Shown here: positions 24,743 to 35,400 of the stretch, in pieces
Layout: the number at the start of each line of letters is the position of its first letter
How positions within the stretch are numbered: position 1 is the stretch's first letter
NCBI GenBank assembly: GCA_009103225.1
Contig: RHPI01000777.1
Location: 99,159 to 163,158, forward strand
Direction: 5' to 3'
Source of the DNA: Chlorokybus atmophyticus
Taxonomy: Eukaryota > Streptophyta > Chlorokybophyceae > Chlorokybales > Chlorokybaceae
Length of the DNA stretch: 64,000 nucleotides
Notes under the pieces: generated by a model
Seen by the model: the letters and a program-made list of their open reading frames with translations, nothing else
Told to the model about the DNA's origin: nothing
Databases searched by the model: none
Position numbers and translations under genes: made by a program

Positions 24743-27700
24743 TGTGCGTGACACATGTGCATGCCTGCTCGCACACACGCGCACGCATGCACTTGTGTCA
24801 CGCGAAGACGCTCCCTGACAAGTCTCTCAACACACTTGTCACGCGTGAGGCTGTGTTGTGTTGTATGGTCAAGTGGTCGTATGTCCAACACCCACAACTC
24901 ACACATCTCCCCACCTGTGTCTGTAGGTACAGCGCCGGGTTGTTGAGCACCGTCCCCGCGCCCACGTCCTGTTCGAGGAACGCGTAGGCCATGGTGGGCA
25001 GCGCGGTCCAGAGGAGGTTGTACGTCGAGATCAGCGCCGTCGTGTAGAGGGGCTGGCTGGAGAAACCGGAGAACCAGGCGAGGTAGAAGTTGCCGCCGAC
25101 GTACACCAGGTTCTGCGAGGAGGGGGATGTGACCCAGATGAGCTTCATGCGATAGTGATTGGATGTGCACTCTCGAACGCGCGCGCACGCACACACATGC
25201 GTGTGCGTGCGAAATCTCCACAAGCTCGCACACAGACACACCCACGCACGCACGCATGTACACGCACAAACTCACATGCGTGCGCAGGTAGAAAAGCGTA
25301 CACCCACATGCATGCACACAGGCGCAAGCGCGCGCACACACGGGCGTTCACTCCCACACCCACAACCACACCGTGTACTTGCCTTGTAGAATGCGTACAG
25401 CACCAGCTCGCGGTTTCGGCTATAGGACCACCGCCCGTGCACAAGCAGCAACCGCACCAGAAACCTTTCATTCCAACTTTGTCAGTCACCACCACACACA
25501 CAACATCACATCCGACATTTGACCCTCTTCTCTCCCCACCTGAACTGTGCCACGGCATAGTCGCTGGCAAGCACCGCCGCCATGCCTTCTCGTCCGCTGA
25601 TGCCAACCTGCACACGCGCACACGGGTACAGCATCAGTGAGGTTTTGTGGGATGATGACACACAAGACAACATTTGCGTGTGCGTGTCTTGTTGTTTACC
25701 CCGATGTGCGCGGCTTTGATCATGCCGACGTCATTCGCGCCGTCGCCCACGCCGAGCGTGACGGCGTGCGCGTGGTCCTTGACCAACTTTGTCACCTGCA
25801 GATGTGACGTATTGTTATGGCCTGTTACACGCACTCTGTGTGTGTGCGTGTGCTGTGGTTGTGTGTCTCTCTCTCTCTCTCCCCGCCATGCCTGTGCTTT
25901 TTGCAGTGGCGACACTCTGCAGCACAGCACGGCGTTGCACATCATGCATAGTTCCAGGAACAGCAGGGCGTTCTCGGGCTCCAGGGCCCACTCAAGCACC
26001 GCACCGTCCACCACAACACCCATCTCCTTCTATACACACAGGTCCAAGTGAGCCACGCCCCGATCNNNNNNNNNNNNNNNNNNNNNNNNNNNNNNNNNNN
26101 NNNNNNNNNNNNNNNNNNNNNNNNNNNNNNNNNNNNNNNNNNNNNNNNNNNNNNNNNNNNNNNNNNNNNNNNNNNNNNNNNNNNNNNNNNNNNNNNNNNN
26201 NNNNNNNNNNNNNNNNNNNNNNNNNNNNNNNNNNNNNNNNNNNNNNNNNNNNNNNNNNNNNNNNNNNNNNNNNNNNNNNNNNNNNNNNNNNNNNNNNNNN
26301 NNNNNNNNNNNNNNNNNCCACGGTATCCCCACACCCACCTTAGCATCCACTGCTCTTATCCCCCTGGCCTCCTTCGCCATCCCTCCCAGCATCTCCCTCA
26401 CTCCCTTCCTCGCACTCGCGCACGTCGCCTCTTTCCCCCCCCCCATCCCTCCTCCTCCTCCTTCAGCAGCCGCCATGACGATGCGCTCGGTGGCTAAGAA
26501 CAGCTGCATCGAGTCGCGGAGTAGGTTGCAGCTAAGCGCAATAGACACCGCCGTCTCGACCTGGACCAGAGAGAGTCGGTGAGTCGGTGAGTCAGTGACT
26601 CGGTGAAATCAGTGAGATAACACACCTACCTTATCTCCCGTCAGCAGCCATATCTTGATCCCCGCCCCCCCCAACGTCCCAATCGCCTCCGGCACCCCTT
26701 CCTGCAGCTTGTCCTCCACGGCGGTCGCTCCGACAAGGACCAGACCCACCTCGACCTCCTCCGCCAGGGAGGCCAGAAGGGAGTCGCGGTCGGAGAGGGC
26801 GATGGAGGCCTGGCGGAAACGGAGGGACCAGGAGGAGTACTCGGACTCGGAGAGCTGTGGAGTGGGGAGATGTGAAGAGCGTTGTTGTTGGATACAAACA
26901 CATGCGCACACGTGTTTGTGATGCAAACACAAGCGACCGATCAAAGAAGAAGTCAACCAACGACATGGCCTCAGATATGCACACGCACGCGCAGTATCCG
27001 CAAGCAGTTGCAGTCGCAGGCACTTGCACGCGCGTGTGTGTGTACGCGCCCACACTCACACTTACACTCACACTCACACACATACACATACCCACCCAAC
27101 CACCCACACACACGTACCTCACGGGCTGCGACGCACAGCGTCCTGTACCCCGCCCTCGCAAACTTCTCCAGGTGGTTCGTCGTCGCCGTGGCATGGATCT
27201 GGTTGGGCGCCAGTCTCGGGTAGATCGCCGTGTCCGCCCCTTTGCAATACAACCTAACAACAAACACATCTAGCATCAGCATCTCTATATAGCTCCTTGC
27301 CTGTGTGATACACTACACTCGCACCTTATTTTGCCTTGTGCGCCATCGGTGCCTTCTTCGCGCACCACCACGCTCATCCGCTTCCTGTCCGAGTTGAATT
27401 CTAACAGAGCGAGGATCTTGGACTTGTAGGACTGGGAGGCCTCGGCGCACTCCACCACAACCTCGTCGTTGGTGCGAGTCACGAGCCTGAGAGTGTGGGT
27501 TTGTGTGTGCGCGTGTGTTTGTGACAGCAACAGCAACAGCAACAGCAACAGTTGGTCTTTACTTGAATCCGCATTCGGCTGCGCCTTTGACGAGGGCTTC
27601 CTCGTCCGGCGAGGCCGCTTGGTACTTGATGGTGCCGTTGGACTCCACCGTTGGCACCACCGTGTGACACGTCGCCAGCACCTGGTCGACGATGTTGGTG

Positions 27701-28344
27701 TGTTGTGGCACGGGTCATGTGTCTCTCACTGACATACTCGTGCATCATTGGAAGAGAAAAATCCTAACATGCGGTTCTGCTGTATGCATGTGGGTTTGCG
27801 CGGGTCACATACACACTGTGTGTGCAAGAGCGCCAAGTCGACTGCATACACACGTATATTGTGTGTATGTGTATACACACCTGCATATGCACGCATAGTC
27901 GCATACGCATGCATACGACCTCATACGACATCTGCAGTGGTGTAGATGCACATGTGTACTTGTGCATGTGTGCATGTGCATCCCTCACCCTGAAGAAGTC
28001 GCTGCAGTGATCCGCATGCGTCCCCCCCGCCCCATAAGCGTTCCTCTCCCCCCCTCTCTGTCCCGAAGCCGCTCTCTCCGCCCCCGCCGCCAGCGTCCTC
28101 TTCAGCAGCGGGTCCAGCGCCACCGTGTGCGGGGAGGACGAGGACGAGGAGGAGGGTTTGAGTGGGGATGTGAGGGTGGGAGTAGGGGGACCCTCGTACA
28201 TCGTGCCGCCGATGGAACATTGGACGAAAGCCATCAGGTTCTGGGTGAGGGTGCCCGTCTTGTCCGAGAGGATGTACTCGACCTGGGTGTGAGCAAACAC
28301 GCGTGAGTACATGCGTGCGTGCGTTGGCTTGTGTGCGCACGTGT

Positions 28345-28394
<50 letters not shown>

Positions 28395-31392
28395 GCTTAC
28401 AAGTGTGCGTGTTCCTCTGCGTGTGTGTAGAGCATGCACGCGATGGTAGCTATGCGTTACGTGTTTGCCTCATCGTGTACTCGCACTCACTCTTCTCGCG
28501 CACACAACATGCATACATCTGTGCCACGTGTTGGACTGTAATGTCCACTCACTTGGCCAAGTTCTTCGTTGAGGTTGGAAGTGCGTGTGCGTGCGGGGGT
28601 ATCCGTCTCCTCGTGGTACATCTGGAGGTCCCAGTTGATGAACATGCACTGCCCAACCTGCGCAGAGATGGTCACGTGAGTGGCATGTTTTGTGTGTATG
28701 TGTATGTGTGTCTCAAACACACTCCCCACCTTGACCATCTCAAGGGTCACGTAGAGCGATATCGGTATCAGCTGGTTGAACAGTATGATGAAGCGGAGCC
28801 ACTGCACCATGAAGGACCCGAACCCGGCCTTGAGATCGGGCCACTTGCCGCTCGTGTAGATATAGGAACCTCTCGGGTAATCTGACCATTGCACATGGAC
28901 ACATGTTGGGTATGTATCATCACCCACAAACTCACGCAGACACGCGCATTATGTGTAACTCTCCACCAGCCTTACCTGTCCAGATAGCGTTACCGAGCGT
29001 TGTTATCAACGCCAGACTGCCCATCAATGCGAACATCCCCGCCACCAAGTAGTTCATCGCCCTTTCCAGCTGAGAAACCTGCACAACAACCAGACACAAG
29101 TCAGTTAGGGAATCTAGTAGTAAGTAAAACAAGTGCTTGTGCATGCGCATAGACCCAACGCAACATAAAAAGAAAACGAACCTTTCTTGGCGTGTGCACG
29201 GAGTTGCGCATCAGCTTAGAGTCAATCCCAGTGAATATCACAAGCCTGTAGTCGTTACCGTTATGTGATCAGATCAGGCACACACATGCACGCAAACACA
29301 CGTGCACACACCAGCATCGTGTCCACGCGCACACACGCGGTGTCTCTCACCCAAGTATCCACGTGGTGTTGCGCAGTGTGGCCCCGCGCAGCAGCAGGTG
29401 GCCCACGTCCAGCGGGCGCGCCTTCCCCGCCGCCGCGCTCATGCTGATGCTGCCCTCGAACTGGTACAACCTGTTGTTGGGCTGGACAAGGACCAAGAGT
29501 GTCAACCATCATGGACACACACATACACATACACTATGCATTCTCACACCTGTTCGCAGTCCACGCACAGCGCCCAGCCTGGACTTGACAGCTGTCGCAC
29601 CTCATTCGCGCTCTGGTCAAAACAAAGGAGGTAAGTACACAATCAGCCCCAATGCGATTATGTTGTGCAGTTGTATGTGTAGTCAGTCAAGTCCAGGGTG
29701 ACTCATGGCTTGCCTGTAGGTGGCTTGTGTCGGTGAAGGCGTTCTTGATCTTGAGGTTGGTCTCGCCGTCCAGGTTGGCAGTCTCCACATATGCGAAGCC
29801 TGATCGAGTCAAACGGTGCTTCTAATCAGTCTCTGTGATGACAAAACAAAAATCGATGTCATCACTCCATTTGGCTTCGCCAATGCGTGCCTCACCCTGG
29901 CTGTCGCTGGAAGAGAGCATCACCATGTCGGCGGGGAACTCCTGGTCCCTTTCCACCCGCAACACATCCCCGACTTCCACCTGACAAAGGACCATGTTTG
30001 TAGGGATGAATAGAAGTGTATCAGCCTGACGCCTAGCACAGTTGTGTGGTTCAGCAATCTTGAGCGTGGTTGAAGTATGACATATACTGCAGTGTACTAG
30101 GTTACAGTTGAGGCAGTATAGCATGGTGCAGTGCTGTATAGCTCCTCCTGTGCACAGTACTAGTAGTCGTGTTAGTGAGAGTGGGATGCTAGTACACCCA
30201 CCCACATCCCCACCCACACACTCACATCCGCCCACGTGACCGTCTCCCACTCTTCCCCCCTCATCGCCTTGACCCTCCTGCCATTCACATCCCTGTCGCT
30301 CCGGTGGCGCGCGAGGTCGTCCCACCCCTCCTTGAGCGCGTTGATCAGAAGGACGACCAGCAGGGGGAAGATGGTGGAGAAGGGGGAGGTGGGGGTGAGA
30401 CCGGGGATCACTTGCAAGCAGCCTATGAAGAGGAAGTAGAGGTTGGCGACGCGGCAGAACTGCAGGAAGAGGTTGACGGGGAGGAAGGTGAGGGCGGTGT
30501 ACTTGCTGGTCACGATCGAGTTGCCGACGAACCTGTGGGAAGATGTGGGTGTGGGGATGGGTGTGGGCGCGCGCAGGCACATGTGAGGCAAGTGCACACT
30601 TGATAGTCATGTCGTGTTGCTGAAGTAAAGAAACATCAGTATGATGTTGGGTTAAGAACGAAAGATGTGCTGCTAGTTTGACACTGTGCAGCGGTACGCG
30701 TGCTGGAGTGTCGAGTGACTACCCGTCCAACGCTATGTATGTCTGATCCTGCCTGGTTGCCAGTGCGCGATCACATCAGTGTTGCAGTATGTGAATGATG
30801 CTACACGCCTACTGTGGTCGTAAACCTCAAAATACTTTAAAGGTGTAAACGGTTGTGCTATGAAGCCACTGTGCCAACGGGTAGTAAACTAAATGAACGC
30901 CATCTGGCACACGATATCATCAAAAGCCCCCTACCACAACTTACTGTTTGGAGGGCTGCGCGTGCTTCGAGTTGGCCTCTTTGATGTAAACTCGCCTGAA
31001 CTGCTTCGCTGGCTCCGGCGCTACCTGCCAAGCGAGCAACAATGTGTATAGCGCGGTAACGTTTGCCAGATACAATGCTGGGTAGACGTGCGTGTGTGCA
31101 CGTGCGTGCGTGAGTTGGTGCGTGTGTGTGTCTGTGTGCATCTGTCTGTGTGAGCGGGTGTCTCTGTGCGCATGCGTGTGTGTGCGCCTGTGTGTGTGTG
31201 CGTGACAGCTTTGCTTGCGTGCACGTTCAAATTAGATACAACATGTCCCACGTCCACTTCTGTTGTGTTCGTCTGTTTTGCGTACGAAGTGCATGCGAGC
31301 TACGCTGTGACAGACTTCCTTCACAACAGTGCAACAAATCCACACTTGTTGCAGATACACCTTTTCTTCGCATGTTGTACCTGAACGTTCAT
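22826..31392 (-). CDS. P4-type ATPase, phospholipid flippase
   Basis: P4-ATPases move phospholipids to the cytosolic leaflet of plasma or endomembranes. I joined 29 minus-strand exons in phase to about 1256 residues. Motifs in order: [20 protein letters not shown] (first spans), LDGETNLK (actuator), DKTGTLTQN (phosphorylated Asp403), [57 protein letters not shown] and [15 protein letters not shown], then the last spans. Exon starts on the plus coordinate: 31392, 31024, 30532, 29980, 29799, 29612, 29481, 29245, 29078, 28881, 28657, 28282, 27681, 27486, 27253, 26854, 26560, 26029, 25795, 25607, 25464, 25112, 24684, 24168, 23889, 23651, 23506, 23295, 22906. The start is uncertain: MNVQ at 31392 is the only in-frame ATG, although the frame stays open further upstream. 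A gap (26066-26317) could hide a short exon. Three introns appear to use GC donors. The glycine-rich insert in exon 17 is unusual. Confidence 0.9.
22951..23075. repeat. Alternating purine-pyrimidine GC/CA/GT tract in the last flippase intron
   Basis: Runs of GCGC, CACACA and GTGTGC make an almost unbroken alternating tract of over 100 bases, a composition that favours left-handed DNA. It fills most of the last intron. Confidence 0.85.
24187..24470. repeat. AAG, AAC and GTT triplet tracts in a flippase intron
   Basis: An intron between two membrane-span exons. On the plus strand it holds (AAG)n, then long (AAC)n with small interruptions, then (TTG)n. The AAC and TTG blocks are complementary, so the intron could fold back on itself. 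Confidence 0.9.
24701..24740. repeat. (GT)20 microsatellite
   Basis: GT run inside a flippase intron, on the transcribed strand CA. Confidence 0.95.
26066..26317. other. Assembly gap (252 N) inside the flippase gene
   Basis: Lies between exon 17 (ending AVDAK) and exon 18 (starting [11 protein letters not shown]). In P4-ATPases this is a variable part of the P domain, so a short exon may be missing. Confidence 0.99.
28348..28390. repeat. (CA)n microsatellite
   Basis: CA run of about 43 bases in the flippase intron upstream of the DKTGT exon. Confidence 0.95.
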
Positions 31393-32459
31393 GATCCCCA
31401 GTCCGGCCTGTTGCCTCAGGCCACACCGGCGCAGGGCTGCTGCCAGCTGGTCCGCATGTCCATTATACTCCTCCTTCTCAACCCTTGCATCTGTAGTATC
31501 ATGCCTCTCCACCAGCCTTACTCCTCCAGTTCAGACTCCTTACCTCTACCTCCGCGCCCTGGCTGCTTCTCTTTGGCCCCGCCCAATCCGGCCTGATGGC
31601 CTGGCCTGGCGTGGCCTGGTGAAGGCGGAGCGGCGACGTGTCACGTGAGGGCGGGCGGGGAAGCCGGGCGATACTATCCAGCACGGGAGATCTCTAACTA
31701 TGCGGTAGGCCGCGCACCAAACCTGTGCTCATTATACCGGACAGATTGTAGCTGTATCAATACATCTACTGCTCAAGGGCTGGTCCAGTCGGCAACAGAG
31801 TGCGCGAGCTGCCGGCCCCTTTCCGTTTGTCATTGCATGCCGGTTCGGCCCTAAGCAATGCATTTAGCGCTCGCACAGATTTGAAAAGACGTGTGTGCCC
31901 GGCTCTCAAAAGATGTTGGGTTTTAGGGTTCACCCGGTGCGCTTGTTGTGTCTACCCCTCGTTACCCCGAACCATTGCTTCCTTGAACGCTTCCGGAAGA
32001 GAGTTTTGAAGCTTCTGCTAAACGGTCAAGTCGAGCACTTGGCGGCTTCTGAGTGGCCGAGTACGCGGCGTAGACAGCGTCCCGGAAAGTTGGTGCCCAC
32101 CACCGACGCTACTGTCGATACAGGCAGTAGCGAAGCGAGCCCTAGCTAGCCGTTGACGGGTCGACATTGTAGGCTCAACAGTCGGCGCATATGACGAGTC
32201 AGGTGACCTGACTAAGCAGTCTCAGTTGAGGCTTCGGTTGCACGTGGCGTCATTTGGTGAAGTGCCGGCCAGCACTGTGGCGGCAGTGGCAGTATGGGCG
32301 GCATGGAAGATATGGCCAAGGATGGCATTAGAGATCATAGAGCGCTAGAGGATTGCGTGTGACACATAAGGCGTTAGGGTTTTGTGTTGAGGGATGAGCT
32401 GCTAGTAGGCGGCGGCGGAGGTAAGGAAGAGGAGGTTGAGGAGGTGGTTGGCTCCGCCC
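31393..32459. promoter_or_regulatory. Divergent promoter region, flippase (-) and callose synthase (+)
   Basis: About 1.07 kb between the two putative start codons. It contains two telo-box-like TTAGGGTT motifs, at 31923-31930 and 32374-32381. The part next to the flippase start is still open in the flippase frame for about 40 codons without an ATG, so it may include a 5' leader or part of an upstream exon. Confidence 0.5.
32374..32383 (-). promoter_or_regulatory. Telo-box motif upstream of callose synthase
   Basis: TTAGGGTTTT, the complement of AAAACCCTAA, 77 bases before the callose synthase ATG. In land plants AAACCCTAA elements occur near transcription starts of growth-linked genes. A role here is inferred from position. 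Confidence 0.45.
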
Positions 32460-35400
32460 ATGGCTGCGGCCGGGGGCGGGGCCGCCGGGGCGATGGGGCC
32501 TGCGGCGACGGGCGGCGCAGCGGTGCTGCCGGACAACCTCGCCGCCATCAGGGTGTTCCTTCGCACGGCGGACGAAGTGAGGCAGCGCCGCCCCAGGGTG
32601 GCCTACCTATGCCGCGTCGCCGCCCTGGAGGAGGCCATCCGGAGGGACCCGCACTCACGAGGGCGACAGGTCCTGCAGTTCAAGACTGAGCTACTGCAGC
32701 AGCTAGAAAAGGAGGAGCATGAAACGCGACAAGTAAGGGGCAGGGCTTTGCTCTCACTGGCTTTATTAGACTTGAGTCACGTCTCGTTTGAGCAACAATT
32801 TTCTTGTCACTGAGATCTACTTTGAAGTAGTAAACCCCCTAATCAGCAGCCATGTTGGATGCAATCAGCGTGTTTGTGCAACATTTGAATGATGAGTCCC
32901 AGTAACCTGAGTGTTTGCCATGGCATGCACTCCGCCTTGTCTATGATAGAGCTCTTTATCTTATCCAAATGGCTTGCAGAGTTGTTGCAAAAGCTAATGC
33001 AACTGTTGATCGCACACATGCATGTGCAGCGGTGAGTAAAGTCATAATGTTTCATCATTCGTGTTGCAGAGTCGTGTGGAGTCCAGTGATCTGGCAGAGC
33101 TGCGGTCGTTCTTTGAGGAGTATGCCAGGGAGATATCCGAGTCCATGGATGCGGAGCTCACACAAAAGCAGCGATCTCGATTGGCGAGGCAGTTCCACAC
33201 AGCAGCTGTCATTTATGACGTCCTTCGAACACAGGTATTGTCACTTACTCCTGTTACTGTTTGCATGATGAAACATGATCAACCACCAGTGTTGACGTGC
33301 CCTGCATATGATGCCCACGCATGTGCTACTTGCCTCACCTAAAGTTCTTGACAACTGATTAACAAGTCCCAAATGTTGATATCAATGTTAACACGGCAAG
33401 TCATTGATTGTGTGGTCTGTTGCTGGCTGCTGATGGTGTGTGCATGCAAACAGGCAGCTGCAGACACTCAGGAGCTGCCAGAAGAGCTCAAGGACTTGGG
33501 CAGGCAGGTGGTTATTCAGGCAAAAGAGTTGACGCGGAAGGCTTACAACATGGTGCCGCTCGACGGCGTGTCAGACGACGGGATTACACTGCCCGAGGTC
33601 ACGATGACGGTAGCCGCGTTCAAATCCGTTGCCGACAAGCTGCCTAAGACAAGCGAGATGCCCGCGAACGCAACCAACTTGGACGTGTTCGACTGGCTCC
33701 AGGCCCTGTTTGGCTTCCAGTCTGACAACGTTCGCAACCAGCGTGAGAACGTGGCGCTTCTTCTTGCCAACGCGCAAAGCCGATTCATGGACACCTCCTC
33801 GTCGGCCACACGGAGGCTAGACCCGCGGGCTGTCACGTGGGTCGCCAACAAGACCTTCCACAACTACCGCGAGTGGTGTCAGTACCTCAACCGCCCGCCC
33901 AACGTGCCCTCGGGAGCCTCTCCCGATGCGGACTGGGAGGACTTGTTGCTCTTCACCGCCCTCTTCTACCTCATATGGGGCGAGGCGGCCAACCTTCGCT
34001 TCGTGCCCGAGTGCTTGTGTTACATCGTCCACAACATGACACACGACGTGAAGTCCATGCGCAACGGCAACGCGGCTTTGGTTGAGCTGCCGGCCATCGG
34101 CGCACCCGAGTATAGCTTCTTGAAGAAGGTGGTCACGCCTTTCTATGAGGTGTGCGCCAAGGAGGCCGACTTTGCTGATGAGAGCAGGAAGAAGCGCAAC
34201 AGCGTCGGCTTCAAACCGCACACGGCGTGGCGCAACTACGATGACATCAACGAGTTCTTCTGGTCCGAGAGATGCTTTGAGCTCAGCTGGCCGCTGGACC
34301 GCAAGAAGAACTTCTTTGTCACACCGAAGGAGAAGATCACGCCTGCAGAGAAGCGCATGCTGTATGAGAAGTCCGATGGCACGGGTCTCCCCGACAACAC
34401 GAGGGAGCGAGAGCACAAGACCTTTCTGGAGAAGCGCAGCTGGCTGGTGTTGTTCCGATCATGGGATCGCCTTTTTAATCTGTAAGTTGTGTGCGCATGC
34501 GCACGCGCACATGTGTGTCGTATATAACTGGCGCAGCTGCTTCCTTGTTTGCAGTCCCAACCCACTCTTTGATGTTGTGTCTTCAGGTACATATTGTCTC
34601 TGCAGCTGTTGATTGTGATAGCCTTCCGCGAACAGAGCCTGTTTTCGACCCAGATGCTGCGATTGCTGGGCAGTTTGATCGTCACTTACGCATTGTTGAA
34701 CCTGTTCCAAGCGCTGTTGGATTTGTGGTTTGCTTTTGGGATCTGGACGCACATGCCCGTAACAAGACTGTTGCGACTTTTTGGCCATGCCGTAATGCAC
34801 GCCGGCTGTGCTGTGGTCCTTCTCGTGTGGTACATCTTGGTAAGCACATAGTCTGCTGAGGGTTGGCGTTTGGCTGTGATGTTGCGTAGTTGGTATCCAA
34901 ACGGTAATGTTTGTGTGCAGGTGATGGATCATAAGCAGTTCAAGTACGACATCATCTACATCTGGTTCATAATTGCCTACGTCGGGCCCACCATCTTCAG
35001 GGTGTTGATCAGGTTGATACCCATCTTCAACCGGTGCCTTGCCACGAGATCCAACGGGGTGCTCTACTTCCTGTTCTGTCCCCTTATTTGGTGGTCCAAC
35101 ACACGCTTGTATGTTGGACGTGAGTTGATGGAGCCCGTGAAGCAGACAGTGGGCTACTTGCTCTATTGGCTGGCGCTACTCGCATGCAAGTTCACATTCA
35201 GCTACTTCTTGCAGGTAATGTAAACAGGTTGTTCATTATGCCAAATTTGTCTGGACTTGAGAGAGTGTACAATGCATTGCAAACATGTTTAGTGTTGAGA
35301 ATGACCAAGCGCGAAAGTGCTCAGTGGTTGTGACACAACTTGTGATCAGGTCAGACCGCTTGTGAGACCCACTCGCAGCCTCTGGAAGAACTGCGATCTC

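Noticed and set aside
24359-24818. Long frames encoding poly-Asn, poly-Val or poly-Leu
   Set aside because: Translations of triplet and GT microsatellites within a flippase intron.
24463-25341. 292-codon minus-strand frame
   Set aside because: Runs through two introns; only the two conserved flippase exons inside it are real.
23310-31200. Possible CRISPR-like or tandem protein-coding repeats in CA/GT-rich DNA
   Set aside because: Simple dinucleotide repeats in introns without spacer structure.
31321-31512. Flippase start at 31512
   Set aside because: The first codon there is GTG and no in-frame ATG exists before a TGA upstream, so only the ATG at 31392 is supported.
34486-34560. Alternative acceptor CAG/TCCCAACC for callose synthase exon 4
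   Set aside because: Breaks the phase; the acceptor at 34586 restores the conserved RLFNLYILSLQ join.
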